Of a DNA stretch of 34,619 nucleotides, positions 12,401 through 19,990 are shown in pieces. The notes beneath the pieces were generated by a model, which did not search any database, was not told where the DNA came from, and saw nothing but the letters and a program-made list of their open reading frames with translations. Source of the DNA: Armatimonadota bacterium (GTDB lineage Bacteria; Armatimonadota; UBA5829; JAUSEB01); assembly GCA_030649165.1 (NCBI GenBank), contig JAUSGG010000242.1, forward strand, positions 1 to 34,619, given 5' to 3'. Numbering within the stretch: the stretch's first letter is position 1; each line of letters begins with the position of its first letter. The position numbers and the translations under genes are program-made.

Positions 12401-12892
12401 ACGGACAAATGGTCGCCCGAGTTACTTCGGATTTTCACAGAGCCTATGGAGAGCGGTCTTCGTCGGCTTCTGGGGCGCGAACTGTCTTTGTCGTTCGACG
12501 GGAAATGGGTCCGTTGCGCCGCCTGTAAATCCGTTCACCGTCCCGTTCCAGGAATCTCTCACTGTCTTGATTGCGGCAACGATAGTGCAGCGCCGCTCGA
12601 TCCGGCGTCCGACGCTGTCTTCCTTGCCCGTAAGGGCTACTACCGCAATCCAGTCATGGCAGCGCTCGGGGTCCCTCCTCAGCAGCCGATGGCACTTATT
12701 GCCGCCGAGCACACGGCACAACTCAACGCGCCGCAGAATGACGATGTATTCTCGAAGGCCGAAGAGAATGAGTTGCTGTTCCAGGATGTTGATCTGACCG
12801 TCGGCGGAGCGGCCAGCCGCGCCACGGCGATCGATGTTCTCTCACCCCAGTCTGAACTGGCGTGTCAGACGAATTGTTTCGGAGCCCGATAG
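9473..12892 (+). pseudogene. druE: DruE-like DEAD/DEAH helicase, truncated before motifs V and VI
   Basis: A superfamily 2 helicase of the DruE type. It shows Walker A GTGSGKT at about 118-124, LILYPMNALVNDQLGRLR, the DEAH box in VVLDEAHLYRG near 345, ICATASF near 380, and zinc-ribbon cysteines around 545-600 (CRYCG) and about 690. VFSDSRQVAARLAP opens the second RecA domain. Near 1010-1035 is a further four-Cys knuckle (CAACK, CLDCG). The homology stops at AIDVLS around residue 1123, exactly where I expect the motif V segment (of the STTTMEVGIDIG type) and the QRAGRAGR motif. About 15 unrelated residues follow to the stop. DruE proteins are normally around 2000 residues, so roughly the C-terminal half, including the DUF1998-like part, is missing. 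ATP hydrolysis coupled to unwinding is unlikely. Confidence 0.85.
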
Positions 12893-13806
12893 CTGTTCAA
12901 AGCCGCGATCTCCTCTTCGGTAAGCATCCGAAACGGGCAGTGAGGAGGCACCCAGTCGAGAATCTCTTTCGGCAGCGCAAAGATCTCTTCTTTGGTAATT
13001 AACGGCTGTCGCTGACCGCGGGAGAAGAAGGAGGTCGCGAACGTCTCGACCCACTTGGCGACCGAGCAGAAGACTAAGAACGGTAGGCCCTTGTAGAAGA
13101 CCGGCGGTTCCTTCCAACACTCCCGGAACTCTCCCCCGAGTTGCAGTTCAGCGTAACGTGTCTGCGTGATCACATACGCCGCACACAAATGAGCGACCGG
13201 TTTGAACTTCCTCCACGCTTTCTTGAGGCTCGACTCATACACTCCAGGGAAGCCCCGTTGCCGGAGCATAACCGTCGGATGTTTGCCATTGCCCTCGGTC
13301 TTACGGAGGATGTGGATTGCCTTGTTTAGGCTAGCGGCTTGCGGATCGTGCTGATGAATTGACCCCACGAGCTCTATCAGTTTCCCCGTGTAGACGATCG
13401 ACCACCAGCGGTTGGCCCACTCGCGGTCAAGCTCCTCAGCCGACGGTGACGTTGTCAGCTGCACAGCGACGTCATAAATTCCACCGACCGAACTTAGCAT
13501 GTAGTCGAAGATTTCTCGTTTCATCCACGCCGCCGGGTCCGCAAGCGCTCGCGCCAAATCCGTCCCCACCCTTGAGTACATCCGGCGTATGACTCGGCTT
13601 TGCTCCGTTCTATCTTCCTTGGCAAATCTACTGGAACACCAGTCGGCAGTGACGGTCCGCATGGCAGTCTCGTCGGCCAGGCGCATCTTCGCGTCATCCG
13701 GGAAAACCATGTAAGACATCAGCCTAATCGCTCCCAGATGCCGGGCGGCACGATCTGACATGTCTATCTCGATGTTCGGCATTTTGGGCTCGCACTCGGT
13801 TCTCAC
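12865..13806 (-). CDS. unknown protein (313 aa, or about 304 from the internal ATG)
   Basis: I do not recognise this protein. It is a helical, soluble-looking product with conserved-looking stretches RAARHLGAIRLMSYMVFPDDA, WANRWWSIVYTGKLIELVGSIH and FLVFCSVAKWVETFATSFF. The GTG at 13806 lacks a Shine-Dalgarno and the ATG at about 13779 (MPNIEIDMSD) is an alternative. Its stop codon lies inside the broken end of the helicase gene and it converges on it, so the breakpoint that removed the druE 3' half falls within about 20 bases of this gene's end. A palindromic repeat cluster lies 180-240 bases upstream. It may be part of an inserted cargo unit or a separate defence gene. Confidence 0.6.
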   Translation of the reverse strand: MRTECEPKMPNIEIDMSDRAARHLGAIRLMSYMVFPDDAKMRLADETAMRTVTADWCSSRFAKEDRTEQSRVIRRMYSRVGTDLARALADPAAWMKREIFDYMLSSVGGIYDVAVQLTTSPSAEELDREWANRWWSIVYTGKLIELVGSIHQHDPQAASLNKAIHILRKTEGNGKHPTVMLRQRGFPGVYESSLKKAWRKFKPVAHLCAAYVITQTRYAELQLGGEFRECWKEPPVFYKGLPFLVFCSVAKWVETFATSFFSRGQRQPLITKEEIFALPKEILDWVPPHCPFRMLTEEEIAALNSYRAPKQFV

Positions 13807-13984
13807 TCAAAATAACGGAACTTGCTGTCGCGAGGAACCGACGGCCTGTCGATGAATCCACATTTTCTTCACAGTAGTGTGGATTCCCGCACACGTAAGC
13901 GAAGAGTGCAGCGTCGGCTATTCGATGCGCGACTGGGGAACCAGAACGACGAGAGTAGAACGACGTTATATATCATAGCCGACG

Positions 13985-14041
13985 CGTCAACCACCGCGTG
14001 TCAACCGCCGCTCAAGTGTCAACCGGTTGACAAGGTTGACA
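13985..14041. promoter_or_regulatory. cluster of five TGTCAACC half-sites including a perfect 16-bp palindrome
   Basis: TGTCAACC occurs at 13999-14006 and 14017-14024, with a one-mismatch copy (CGTCAACC) at 13985-13992. Its reverse complement GGTTGACA occurs at 14025-14032 and 14034-14041. The central pair forms the perfect palindrome TGTCAACCGGTTGACA. This is the layout of an operator or iteron for a dimeric DNA-binding protein. It lies upstream of the - strand gene starting at 13806. No candidate binding protein is adjacent. Confidence 0.55.
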
Positions 14042-14109
14042 GAGAGGGGTTCGCATTAGCCTGCGTCATCCGCCACCCAGTCCTCGACGTCTCAAATTAT
14101 CCGCAGATG

Positions 14110-14352
14110 TGCGCGAAATCCGCGCGTGTGCGCGCCTTCACCGCATTCAAAGGGGACGGGAGAATCGCGAATTGCCGGTATCGCCGCGGATTCCGCTGAG
14201 TTCCTCTCCGCCCGCCGTCCACACGGTGCGCTTTGCGCCCATCTGAAACCGCTTCGGCTTCCCAGCACGCGCGGGCGAAATACCAGCGTTTTACCCCGCG
14301 ACGGTCCGTCGCTACGGCGGACTGCGCGAAATCCGCGCGTGCGCGCGGCTTC
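14110..14352. repeat. direct repeat pair in the spacer
   Basis: The 18-mer GCGCGAAATCCGCGCGTG occurs at about 14111-14128 and again at about 14324-14341. Similar sequence continues on the right (CGCG then CTTCAC). The copies are about 213 bases apart. This could be a dispersed intergenic repeat of the host genome or a duplicated stem-loop, since each copy can pair CGCG with CGCG. Confidence 0.45.
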
Positions 14353-14653
14353 ACGCCGATTGCGATGAAACCTTTTTACTGTACTGCCGGATCCCGAGGC
14401 AGAAAGATAAGCTTAGCGCAAACTCGAGCGAATCCTCTCCTTAAATTATGTCCACAGTCCATCGAGTTCTGGCTCGACTGCATTTTTGGTAGTAGCGAGT
14501 ACTCTCTGGCGTGATCGTTGCACGCTCTACCAATGCGTGAGCCCGCGAGTTTTCCGTCCGAACTGCTTGTCTCACCCTGCACCAGTTCCCTAGAGGTTCA
14601 AAGCGAGCTGATCAGTTTCATCGAGGGCGCTCGACGAGCAGGTAGTAATAATA

Positions 14654-14681
14654 TTTCTCGCGCGCCTAGGCGCGATAGAAA
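14654..14681. promoter_or_regulatory. palindrome ahead of the hemerythrin remnant
   Basis: CGCGCCTAGGCGCG at 14661-14674 is a perfect 14-base palindrome. It is flanked by TTTCT on the left and AGAAA on the right, which extend the symmetry. It lies about 18 bases before the remnant's first possible start codon, so it could be an operator or a hairpin in the leader. No T-tract follows, so a terminator is less likely. Confidence 0.35.
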
Positions 14682-14692
14682 TCCGACATAGG

Positions 14693-14981
14693 GTGAAAAT
14701 GCCGAAACAAGACGCGATTGCTTTGTTGAAAGAAGATCATGCAGCCGTCAAAAAAATGTTCGCGCAAGACGGAAAGCTAACCAAGCAGGCCGGGGGAGAA
14801 AAAGGTCGTCATTTTCGATCAAATACGAGCCGCCTTGGAAGTACACGCCAAGAAGATTCTGGGAGAGGGTCGACTAATGGAACTGGGCGCGGAACTGGAA
14901 GCACGCAAGCAGCAACTCGAAAGAATCCTGCTTCCAAGCCGGCATCAGTCAATCACCCGGCCGCTCAACTCCGCGAAGTAA
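14693..14981 (+). pseudogene. decayed hemerythrin-domain gene
   Basis: The start reads DAIALLKEDHAAVKKMF, the typical opening of hemerythrin-like metal-binding proteins in which the first His binds the di-iron centre. The reading shifts frame at a G-run near 14790-14800. From 14808 another frame continues the family: VIFDQIRAALEVHAKK, then an abrupt jump to LMELGAELEARKQQLE, which belongs to the C-terminus of the family. The four-helix region carrying the remaining His and Glu ligands is therefore largely deleted as well as frameshifted. The product cannot bind the normal metal site. Intact relatives are small cytoplasmic oxygen or iron sensors. Confidence 0.7.
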
Positions 14982-15006
14982 TTATTAGAACTGGAGGTAA
15001 AAACAA

Positions 15007-15086
15007 ATGCGTTATGGAATAGCCTGGCTTTTGGGAGTTCCCGTGTCGGTCTCGTGGTTTGGTACGTGATTAGTCATGTACTTTGA
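15007..15086 (+). pseudogene. tiny one-pass membrane peptide with a frameshift
   Basis: An ATG at 15007 is preceded by GGAGG and reads MRYGIAWLLGVPVSV, then shifts. The adjacent frame gives WYVISHVL and a stop at 15084-15086. Joined, these make a hydrophobic peptide of about 26 residues, like the very small membrane proteins seen among stress genes. A missing base around 15045-15060 would explain the break. Confidence 0.4.
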
Positions 15087-15110
15087 AATGATCCTAAGGA
15101 GGTAATTTAG

Positions 15111-15494
15111 TTGAAACGAATTGCATTAACGTTAGTACTGTCTTCGTCACTGTTGAGCCTGAGTTCCCTCGCTATGGCGCAGAATCCGACGCCTGTTCCG
15201 CCGGATAACTCCGCGGTCAATGTTAGAGATCGCGCTCCCGAAGCAATGACCGCGGACCAACAGTCGAACTCCAAAAACGATCTAGAACTTACCAGCGAGA
15301 TACGCAGAGCCGTGGTCAAAGATGATTCACTTTCGATGCTGGCGCACAACGTGAAGATTATCAGCACGAACGGCAGCGTCACGTTGCGCGGACCAGTGAA
15401 AACCGAAGCGGAAAAGACCGCAATCGCGGGCAAAGCTCAAGCCATCGCGGGCGCAGACAAAGTCGACAATCAACTCGAAGTTAAAGGTCAGTAG
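15111..15494 (+). CDS. exported BON-domain protein (127 aa)
   Basis: The start is a TTG at 15111 with a strong AAGGAGG about 8 bases upstream. Residues 1-23 are a signal peptide ending in AMA, so the protein is probably periplasmic. A short Pro/Asn-rich linker follows. A single BON domain spans about 57-125 (DLELTSEIRRAVVKDDSLS, NGSVTLRGPVKTEAEK, and a final VDNQLEV). BON domains are thought to bind membranes or phospholipids, as in OsmY-type stress proteins. The gene is 12 bases upstream of the YflT-like gene and probably cotranscribed with it. Confidence 0.85.
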   Translation: MKRIALTLVLSSSLLSLSSLAMAQNPTPVPPDNSAVNVRDRAPEAMTADQQSNSKNDLELTSEIRRAVVKDDSLSMLAHNVKIISTNGSVTLRGPVKTEAEKTAIAGKAQAIAGADKVDNQLEVKGQ

Positions 15495-15506
15495 TAAGGA
15501 GATAAT

Positions 15507-16034
15507 ATGGCAAAGAAGGCAGTATTTGGTATCGCAAAGAGTGAATCTGAGGCGATCACGATAGCCGATAATTTGAAAGCGGCCGGCTTCACCGAGAACG
15601 ATATATCAGTTCTGTTTCCCGACAAGCAGGGCAGTAAGGATTTCGCCCACGAGCAACACACCAAGGCTCCCGAGGGCGCTGCGACTGGCGCAGGCAGCGG
15701 CGCAATCCTGGGCGGAGCGCTTGGCTGGATGGTCGGCATCGGAGCGTTGGCAATTCCCGGCCTCGGACCCTTTATTGCTGCGGGTCCTATCATGGCAGCT
15801 TTGGCAGGCGCGGCTGGCGGCGCAGCTGCCGGAGGACTTACCGGAGCACTCATCGGCATGGGCATTCCCGAGTATGAGGCGAAACGCTACGAGGGAAAGG
15901 TCAAAGGCGGGAACATCCTGCTGTCTGTCCATACCGAAGATAGCCAAGAGCGCGATCGGGCAAAGAAACTTTTGGAAGCTGGCGGCGCGGAGGATATTTC
16001 TTACACTGGTGAGGCCTCAGTCCCTAAGGATTAG
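15507..16034 (+). CDS. YflT-like general stress protein with glycine-rich membrane segment (175 aa)
   Basis: The first 40 residues (KKAVFGIAKSESEAITIADN, then LKAAGFTENDISVLFPD) match the heat-induced stress protein YflT / general stress protein 17M fold. The middle, about 55-115, is an Ala/Gly-rich hydrophobic stretch (GAATGAGSGAILGGALGW, LAIPGLGPFIAAGP). The C-terminus returns to the ferredoxin-like pattern (GGNILLSVHTED, AKKLLEAGGAEDISYTGEA). The start ATG has AAGGAGAT just upstream. The cellular role is not established. It pairs with the BON gene, and a degraded relative lies at 26210-26345. Confidence 0.8.
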   Translation: MAKKAVFGIAKSESEAITIADNLKAAGFTENDISVLFPDKQGSKDFAHEQHTKAPEGAATGAGSGAILGGALGWMVGIGALAIPGLGPFIAAGPIMAALAGAAGGAAAGGLTGALIGMGIPEYEAKRYEGKVKGGNILLSVHTEDSQERDRAKKLLEAGGAEDISYTGEASVPKD

Positions 16035-16081
16035 AAGACAGCCGATTCACGTTAGTAAGTAACCAGGAGGAGGTGGGATCT

Positions 16082-16163
16082 GTGACCCCACTCCCTTTCA
16101 GGTTCAAACAGCAAGGTCGGCGTCAAAAGCCTCAAGTAGAACCCGATGTGCTGGTGCGCGTGT
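16082..16163 (+). pseudogene. 5' end of a gene interrupted by the IS21 element
   Basis: A GTG at 16082 is preceded by AGGAGGAGG with good spacing. It opens a frame (VTPLPFRFKQQGRRQ, then VEPDVLVRV) that runs straight into the IS end at 16161. The frame stops inside the IS. I do not recognise the family. Its missing remainder is not visible on the far side of the element, which suggests a deletion after insertion. Confidence 0.4.
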
Positions 16164-16331
16164 CAAGGCCGGACTAAAACTGCAGCAGTTGGCCAGAGCA
16201 AAAATACATCAGTTATGCACAGCTGCAGGGATAGTTGGGGTTCCAGCAGGGGGAGTGCGAGGGGGATCTCCCCCTCGCTATTGCAGCGAACATCTAACGT
16301 CGTCGAGCAGCGATCCGAGCAGCGAGCAGTC

Positions 16332-17111
16332 TTATCCGGGTTGTCGCGGCGGTTGATCGTCACTGATGCGGCGCTTGCTATGTTTGAGCCTGAAGCTGTC
16401 GCCGTTCATCTCGAGGATGTGAACGTGGTGAGTAAGGCGATCAAGCAGCGCGCCGGTGAGCCGCTCGGAAGCGAAGACGGTGGTCCACTCGTCGAAGGGC
16501 AGGTTGCTGGTCACGATCGTCGAGCCGCGTTCGTAGCGCTGGCTGAAGACCTCGAACAGCAACTCGGCGCCAGTCGGTGACAGCGGAACGTAGCCGAGTT
16601 CGTCGACGATCAAAAGCTTGTAACCGGCGAGCTGGTGTTGCAGGCGCAGCAGCCGCTTTTCATCGCGCGCTTCGTGCAGTTCGTGGACGAGGGCCGCGGC
16701 GGTGGTGAAGCCGACCGCGAGGCCCTTCTGGCAAGCGGCCAGTCCGAGCCCCAGCGCGATGTGAGTCTTGCCAGTGCCGCTGTTGCCGACCGCGATAATG
16801 TTCTCGCGGCGGGCGACGTACTCCGAGCGGGCCAGCTCCAGCACCAGGGTCTTGTTGAGCGATGGAATGGCGGTGAAGTCGAAGCTGTCGAGGCTCTTGA
16901 CCGCGGGGAACCTGGCCTCTTTTATCCGGCGCTCTACGGTGCGCCGTTCCCGGTCGATCATCTCCAACTCGGCCAGGCGTAGCAGGTAGCGCGGATGGTC
17001 GACTCCTTCGGCGGCGCACTGGCGGGCGAGCTTGTCGTACTCACGCAGGAAAGTCGGCAGCCTAAGCGCCTTCAAGTGATGGGCGAGCAGCACCTGCGGG
17101 GTGTCACTCAT
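16332..17111 (-). CDS. istB: IS21 transposition helper ATPase IstB
   Basis: A 259-residue AAA+ ATPase of full length. It shows an N-terminal LLAHHLKALRLPTFLREYD segment, Walker A GNSGTGKT at about 109-116, a Walker B stretch LLIVDELGYVPLS, and the sensor region TSNLPFDEW / RLTGALLDRLTHH. IstB loads the IstA transposase on target DNA and regulates strand transfer. Its start overlaps the istA stop by four bases (ATGA), the normal coupling in this family. With istA truncated, it has no transposase partner in this copy. Confidence 0.93.
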   Translation of the reverse strand: MSDTPQVLLAHHLKALRLPTFLREYDKLARQCAAEGVDHPRYLLRLAELEMIDRERRTVERRIKEARFPAVKSLDSFDFTAIPSLNKTLVLELARSEYVARRENIIAVGNSGTGKTHIALGLGLAACQKGLAVGFTTAAALVHELHEARDEKRLLRLQHQLAGYKLLIVDELGYVPLSPTGAELLFEVFSQRYERGSTIVTSNLPFDEWTTVFASERLTGALLDRLTHHVHILEMNGDSFRLKHSKRRISDDQPPRQPG

Positions 17112-17310
17112 GACGATGCTCCTCCCGCCAGCAGGCTCAGGTAGGCCGAGGGCGAAGTGGTCGTTACCGTGGCCTGCGGCAGGTAGGGATAGATCTTAAG
17201 GTCCAGCCGCGGCGGGCGGCGCTCGATCCGGCACAGCACCAGATGCTTGACCGCATCGAAGCCGATCACGCCACGATCGAGTGCCGCTCTGACCCCGGCC
17301 AGTATTTCGA
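17108..17310 (-). pseudogene. istA: C-terminal remnant of IS21 transposase IstA
   Basis: The last about 65 residues of IstA are present: LAGVRAALDRGVIGFDAVKH, LCRIERRPPRLDLKIYPYLP and the terminal SPSAYLSLLAGG. The DDE catalytic domain is missing. Upstream of about 17310 the frame continues into unrelated sequence of the gene at 17266-17454. The remnant at 22262-22612 shares the same IstA/IstB motifs, so the two are copies of related elements. Confidence 0.8.
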
Positions 17311-17454
17311 GGCTAAAGCACCCCTCGGCTTGACGGTGATGACATCTTTCATCGCGGGCGCTGACTTTTCTTCGAGCGGGAATGGGCTTGGAGGAACGGT
17401 GATCTTCCCATCGCTCTTTTTGACGAACATTCCCTCCGCGTGTTTGGTATCCAT
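17266..17454 (-). CDS. 5' fragment of an unidentified gene joined to the IS21 remnant
   Basis: An ATG at 17454 with AAGGAG about 9 bases upstream begins MDTKHAEGMFVKKSDGKIT, then a Pro-rich segment and KDVITVKPRGA. It then enters IS21 sequence out of frame with istA. The good ribosome-binding site says this was a real gene start. About the first 45 residues are genuine. I do not recognise the family. Confidence 0.4.
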   Translation of the reverse strand: MDTKHAEGMFVKKSDGKITVPPSPFPLEEKSAPAMKDVITVKPRGALASKYWPGSERHSIVA

Positions 17455-18048
17455 GTCCAACTGCTCCTTTTCGGGCCGGGGCTTCGGCGCCCTTGGCCGT
17501 CCCCAACACTCATTGCTCTGTCGCGGCGGTGAGGGAAGTGAAAGGAACTGGCCTATCAACGAGAACTGAATGCGAACCATACTTAACCCGCACCGAAACT
17601 TCATTTGTCCGCTTCGATGCCGCCTTGGCAGCCGTCGGGCTGCTACTATTGCCGCGCCAATCTTCTCTGAATAGACCGCGGCGTGCTACGCCCGCGCGGC
17701 TGCGTCGATCAGGAACTTGCGATGAACAAATTGCATCGGAGTGACGAAGTTTGATGCCTTGCAGAACGCTGACGGAGTCGTCTCAGAGTTCGAACACTGC
17801 ATTCCGCAACCCGGTCCCTTGATTCATAGACTTTCGACGATCCGGCTTCCGTCTTGCGAAAATTTGCGAAACACGGCAAAGATGCCTTCAGTTGTCAAAG
17901 CTTTAGGCGGGGTGACGCGGTGGGAGAATCAAATCGGCATCATCGCCAAAACAAAATTATTCTTCGGCGAAAAGCTGCTGAATCGCGCGAAGCAGCTCCA
18001 GCATACTTGAATGCGGTCAGGGAAATCGTCGTTACTCCAGGACGCGCC
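17455..18048. other. spacer between the IS21 scar and the hypermodification-type gene
   Basis: About 590 bases hold no convincing gene. Two overlapping frames run through 17741-18048, one of them in phase with the gene starting at 18049, but neither has a recognisable pattern or ribosome-binding site. The base composition becomes less GC-rich towards the right. The promoter of the next gene probably lies here; I could not fix it. Confidence 0.4.
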
Positions 18049-19068
18049 ATGCAGGCCACTGAGGTCTTCGAGACGTACTGGCGATTCGCGGCTCTACGGC
18101 AGGACCTTTTTATACGTCGAGTTGCGGGCAGCCTTCCTCCGTGGACAGGCGATCCCGTCTTAGCGTGTTATCGGTTTACCAACGTCTACCGTGCCACCGA
18201 CCGCGTCAGCCAGTATCTGATTCGAAATGTCCTCTATCGAGGCGAGCAATCCGGAGAGGAGATTTTTTTCCGAGCTCTCCTCTTTAAGTTCTTCAACCGG
18301 ATCGACACGTGGGAGCGGCTCGAGGCGAAAACGGGCCCAATAACTTGGAAGGCATTTGACTTCGACCGGTACGCGAGGGCTCTCGACGCAGTTGCCGAAC
18401 ATCAACGCCCGATCTACTCCGCTGCGTACATCATGCCCTCGCCCGCGTTCGGTTACCGCCGCAAACACCTCAACCATTTGCGGCTACTCCAACACATGAT
18501 GCTCGACGGTGCACCCTTCCGTGTAGAGAGCGCCCGCTCCCTCCGGGAGGTCTTTGAGATTCTTCGCTCCTATCCGTCGCTAGGAAACTTTCTCGCTTTT
18601 CAATTCGCAATAGATCTGAACTACAGCGGTATGCTCGATTTCTCTGAAATGGAGTTTGTGGTAGCAGGTCCAGGCGCGCGCAGCGGAATCCGTAAGTGTT
18701 TCGCTGATACTGGGGGCTTCGATGACGCTGACGTGATTCGGGCCGTCACCGAAATGGCTGATCGCGAATTTGACCGTCTCGGTTTGTCCTTTCATAGGTT
18801 GTGGGGACGACCACTTCAACTTGTCGACTGCCAAAGTCTTTTCTGCGAAGTCGATAAATACGCACGCGTTGTTCATCCCGCGTCCAGTGGCACGGCGGGA
18901 CGAACTAGGATAAAGCAACGCTTCACACCCAAGCCAAAGCCCGTACCGCAGTGGTATCCCCCGAAGTGGGGCCTGAAGGTCCCGGAAAACAATACAAGTC
19001 AGCAAACCGATGACGCAGACGCCACACAAGAGCAAGGAGCGCTTGCGTTCAGTGACTCGGAGGAATGA
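18049..19068 (+). CDS. putative DNA base hypermodification protein (5-hmdU DNA kinase helical domain / aG-PT-PPlase-like)
   Basis: About 339 residues from the ATG at 18049. The domain opens VFETYWRFAALRQDLFIRR, then PPWTGDPVLACYRFTNVYRA, TDRVSQYLIRNVLYRG, FRALLFKFFNRIDTWERLE and, late, LGNFLAFQFAIDLNY with GPGARSGI, a helix-hairpin-helix-like glycosylase-fold motif. I recognise this as the helical domain family of phage 5-hydroxymethyl-dU DNA kinases and alpha-glutamyl/putrescinyl-thymine pyrophosphorylases. In phages, these act on hydroxymethyl-uracil in DNA to build hypermodified thymines. A low-complexity C-terminal tail (about 295-339) is Lys/Pro- then acid-rich. The frame is open further upstream to 17854, but that part looks random. 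It converges on and overlaps the mazG-like gene by 20 bases. The exact reaction is unknown. Confidence 0.75.
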   Translation: MQATEVFETYWRFAALRQDLFIRRVAGSLPPWTGDPVLACYRFTNVYRATDRVSQYLIRNVLYRGEQSGEEIFFRALLFKFFNRIDTWERLEAKTGPITWKAFDFDRYARALDAVAEHQRPIYSAAYIMPSPAFGYRRKHLNHLRLLQHMMLDGAPFRVESARSLREVFEILRSYPSLGNFLAFQFAIDLNYSGMLDFSEMEFVVAGPGARSGIRKCFADTGGFDDADVIRAVTEMADREFDRLGLSFHRLWGRPLQLVDCQSLFCEVDKYARVVHPASSGTAGRTRIKQRFTPKPKPVPQWYPPKWGLKVPENNTSQQTDDADATQEQGALAFSDSEE

Positions 19069-19978
19069 ACTCTATAGTACCTGCTATTAGATCTCCTCGC
19101 ACCCTTCCGCCATCGCGGTCTCGAAGTTGTCTCCAAACTGCAAAACCCCGCAGGATCGCGTCATTCCATTCCTTGGTGGTCCGATCCTTTACCTCGAGCC
19201 GTGAAGTCATTTGCTTGATATGCCGCAATAGCCGCGAATCTACGGCGCCAACCCCTGCGAGATCAGCGTGATCTGCCGCGTACATATAGGCAGCGAACGC
19301 GATCCCCTCCTCAACCACACGAGCACGTCCGCCGTCTTCAACTTCAGCTAGCTCCTTAGGATCGCGGTTAACCAGGATCTTCTTGTTCCGCAGGAGCTTC
19401 CTCAACACCGGAGACCAGCCAAGGCAGGCTGCGAACGCAAGATGTACAGCGTCGTGAAATCGATATCCGTCATCATCATATGCGTTGTCTGTGAGCGGGT
19501 CGCCGGTAGTCTCAATCGAGTCGCCGTTTAGACGATCCACCATCACCACTTTTCGGGCACCGTCAATTGAGCGATACTCGAAAGAGTATTCAAAACGCTT
19601 CGGCAACCGTTGGTTCTCGAGTTGTTGCTCGTCGTAAAGATGCCGCGCACCCTCGGGAGGGGACCATCTGTCCTTGACCTTACTAAGGTTCTGCTCTGCG
19701 ATATCGTCAAGACTTAGTTTGAACTTGGTTGCAACGTTGGCCACATACCACAGAATGTCACCGAGCTCTTCCTTCACTTCATCGCCGAATTTTCGGTGCG
19801 TGGCACCGTCTCGGAGCAGCTTTTTGTATTCGCCCAGCAACGCGCCTACTTCGCCGACAAGGCCGAGAAGCGGAATCACGTCGCTGTTCTGAGCAATTTG
19901 TGAAACCTGAGTCGAATCGTGGGCCTTTGCATTCTGATCAGTCTCGCCCGCACGTCGCTGATATTCTTCAAGATTCAT
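19049..19978 (-). CDS. MazG-type nucleotide pyrophosphohydrolase with C-terminal extension (309 aa)
   Basis: The N-terminal domain, about residues 33-105, carries the MazG metal-binding pattern: GLVGEVGALLGEYKK, then KEELGDILWYVANVATKF and LSLDDIAEQNLSKVKDRW. These glutamates and aspartate would bind Mg for hydrolysis of an NTP to the NMP and pyrophosphate. The C-terminal domain, about 150-300 (GYRFHDAVHLAFAACLGWSP, EEGIAFAAYMYAADHADL), is a helical extension seen in a subset of MazG proteins and may be a second nucleotide-binding fold. It is the last gene of the operon; its AGGAG overlaps the TS-like stop codon, so the two are coupled. A job in removing a competing or modified dNTP is inference from the neighbours. 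Confidence 0.83.
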   Translation of the reverse strand: MNLEEYQRRAGETDQNAKAHDSTQVSQIAQNSDVIPLLGLVGEVGALLGEYKKLLRDGATHRKFGDEVKEELGDILWYVANVATKFKLSLDDIAEQNLSKVKDRWSPPEGARHLYDEQQLENQRLPKRFEYSFEYRSIDGARKVVMVDRLNGDSIETTGDPLTDNAYDDDGYRFHDAVHLAFAACLGWSPVLRKLLRNKKILVNRDPKELAEVEDGGRARVVEEGIAFAAYMYAADHADLAGVGAVDSRLLRHIKQMTSRLEVKDRTTKEWNDAILRGFAVWRQLRDRDGGRVRGDLIAGTIEFIPPSH

Positions 19979-19990
19979 TGGTCATTGCTC

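Larger units (their letters stand above)
13807..14689. other. long spacer with repeats, no convincing gene
   Basis: About 880 bases lie between the unknown 313-aa gene and the decayed hemerythrin gene. It holds the TGTCAACC repeat cluster (13985-14041), a direct repeat pair (14110-14352) and a 14-base palindrome (14661-14674). Open frames here are Arg/Ala-rich and look like by-products of high GC. I see no tRNA or other RNA gene. Confidence 0.5.
16161..17310 (-). mobile_element. IS21-family insertion sequence, right part deleted
   Basis: The left end at 16161 starts TGTCAAGGCCGGACTAAAAC and is followed by the GGCC-centred repeat TTGGCCAGAGCAAAAA, typical of IS21 termini. Reading on - are the last about 65 codons of istA and a complete istB. 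The 5' three quarters of istA and the right terminus are absent; homology stops near 17310. The element probably cannot move by itself. Confidence 0.8.

Noticed and set aside
13981-14060. Possible CRISPR array from the regularly recurring TGTCAACC
   Set aside because: The units are only 8 bases, in both orientations and with spacers of 0-10 bases, and no cas gene is present. An operator cluster fits better.
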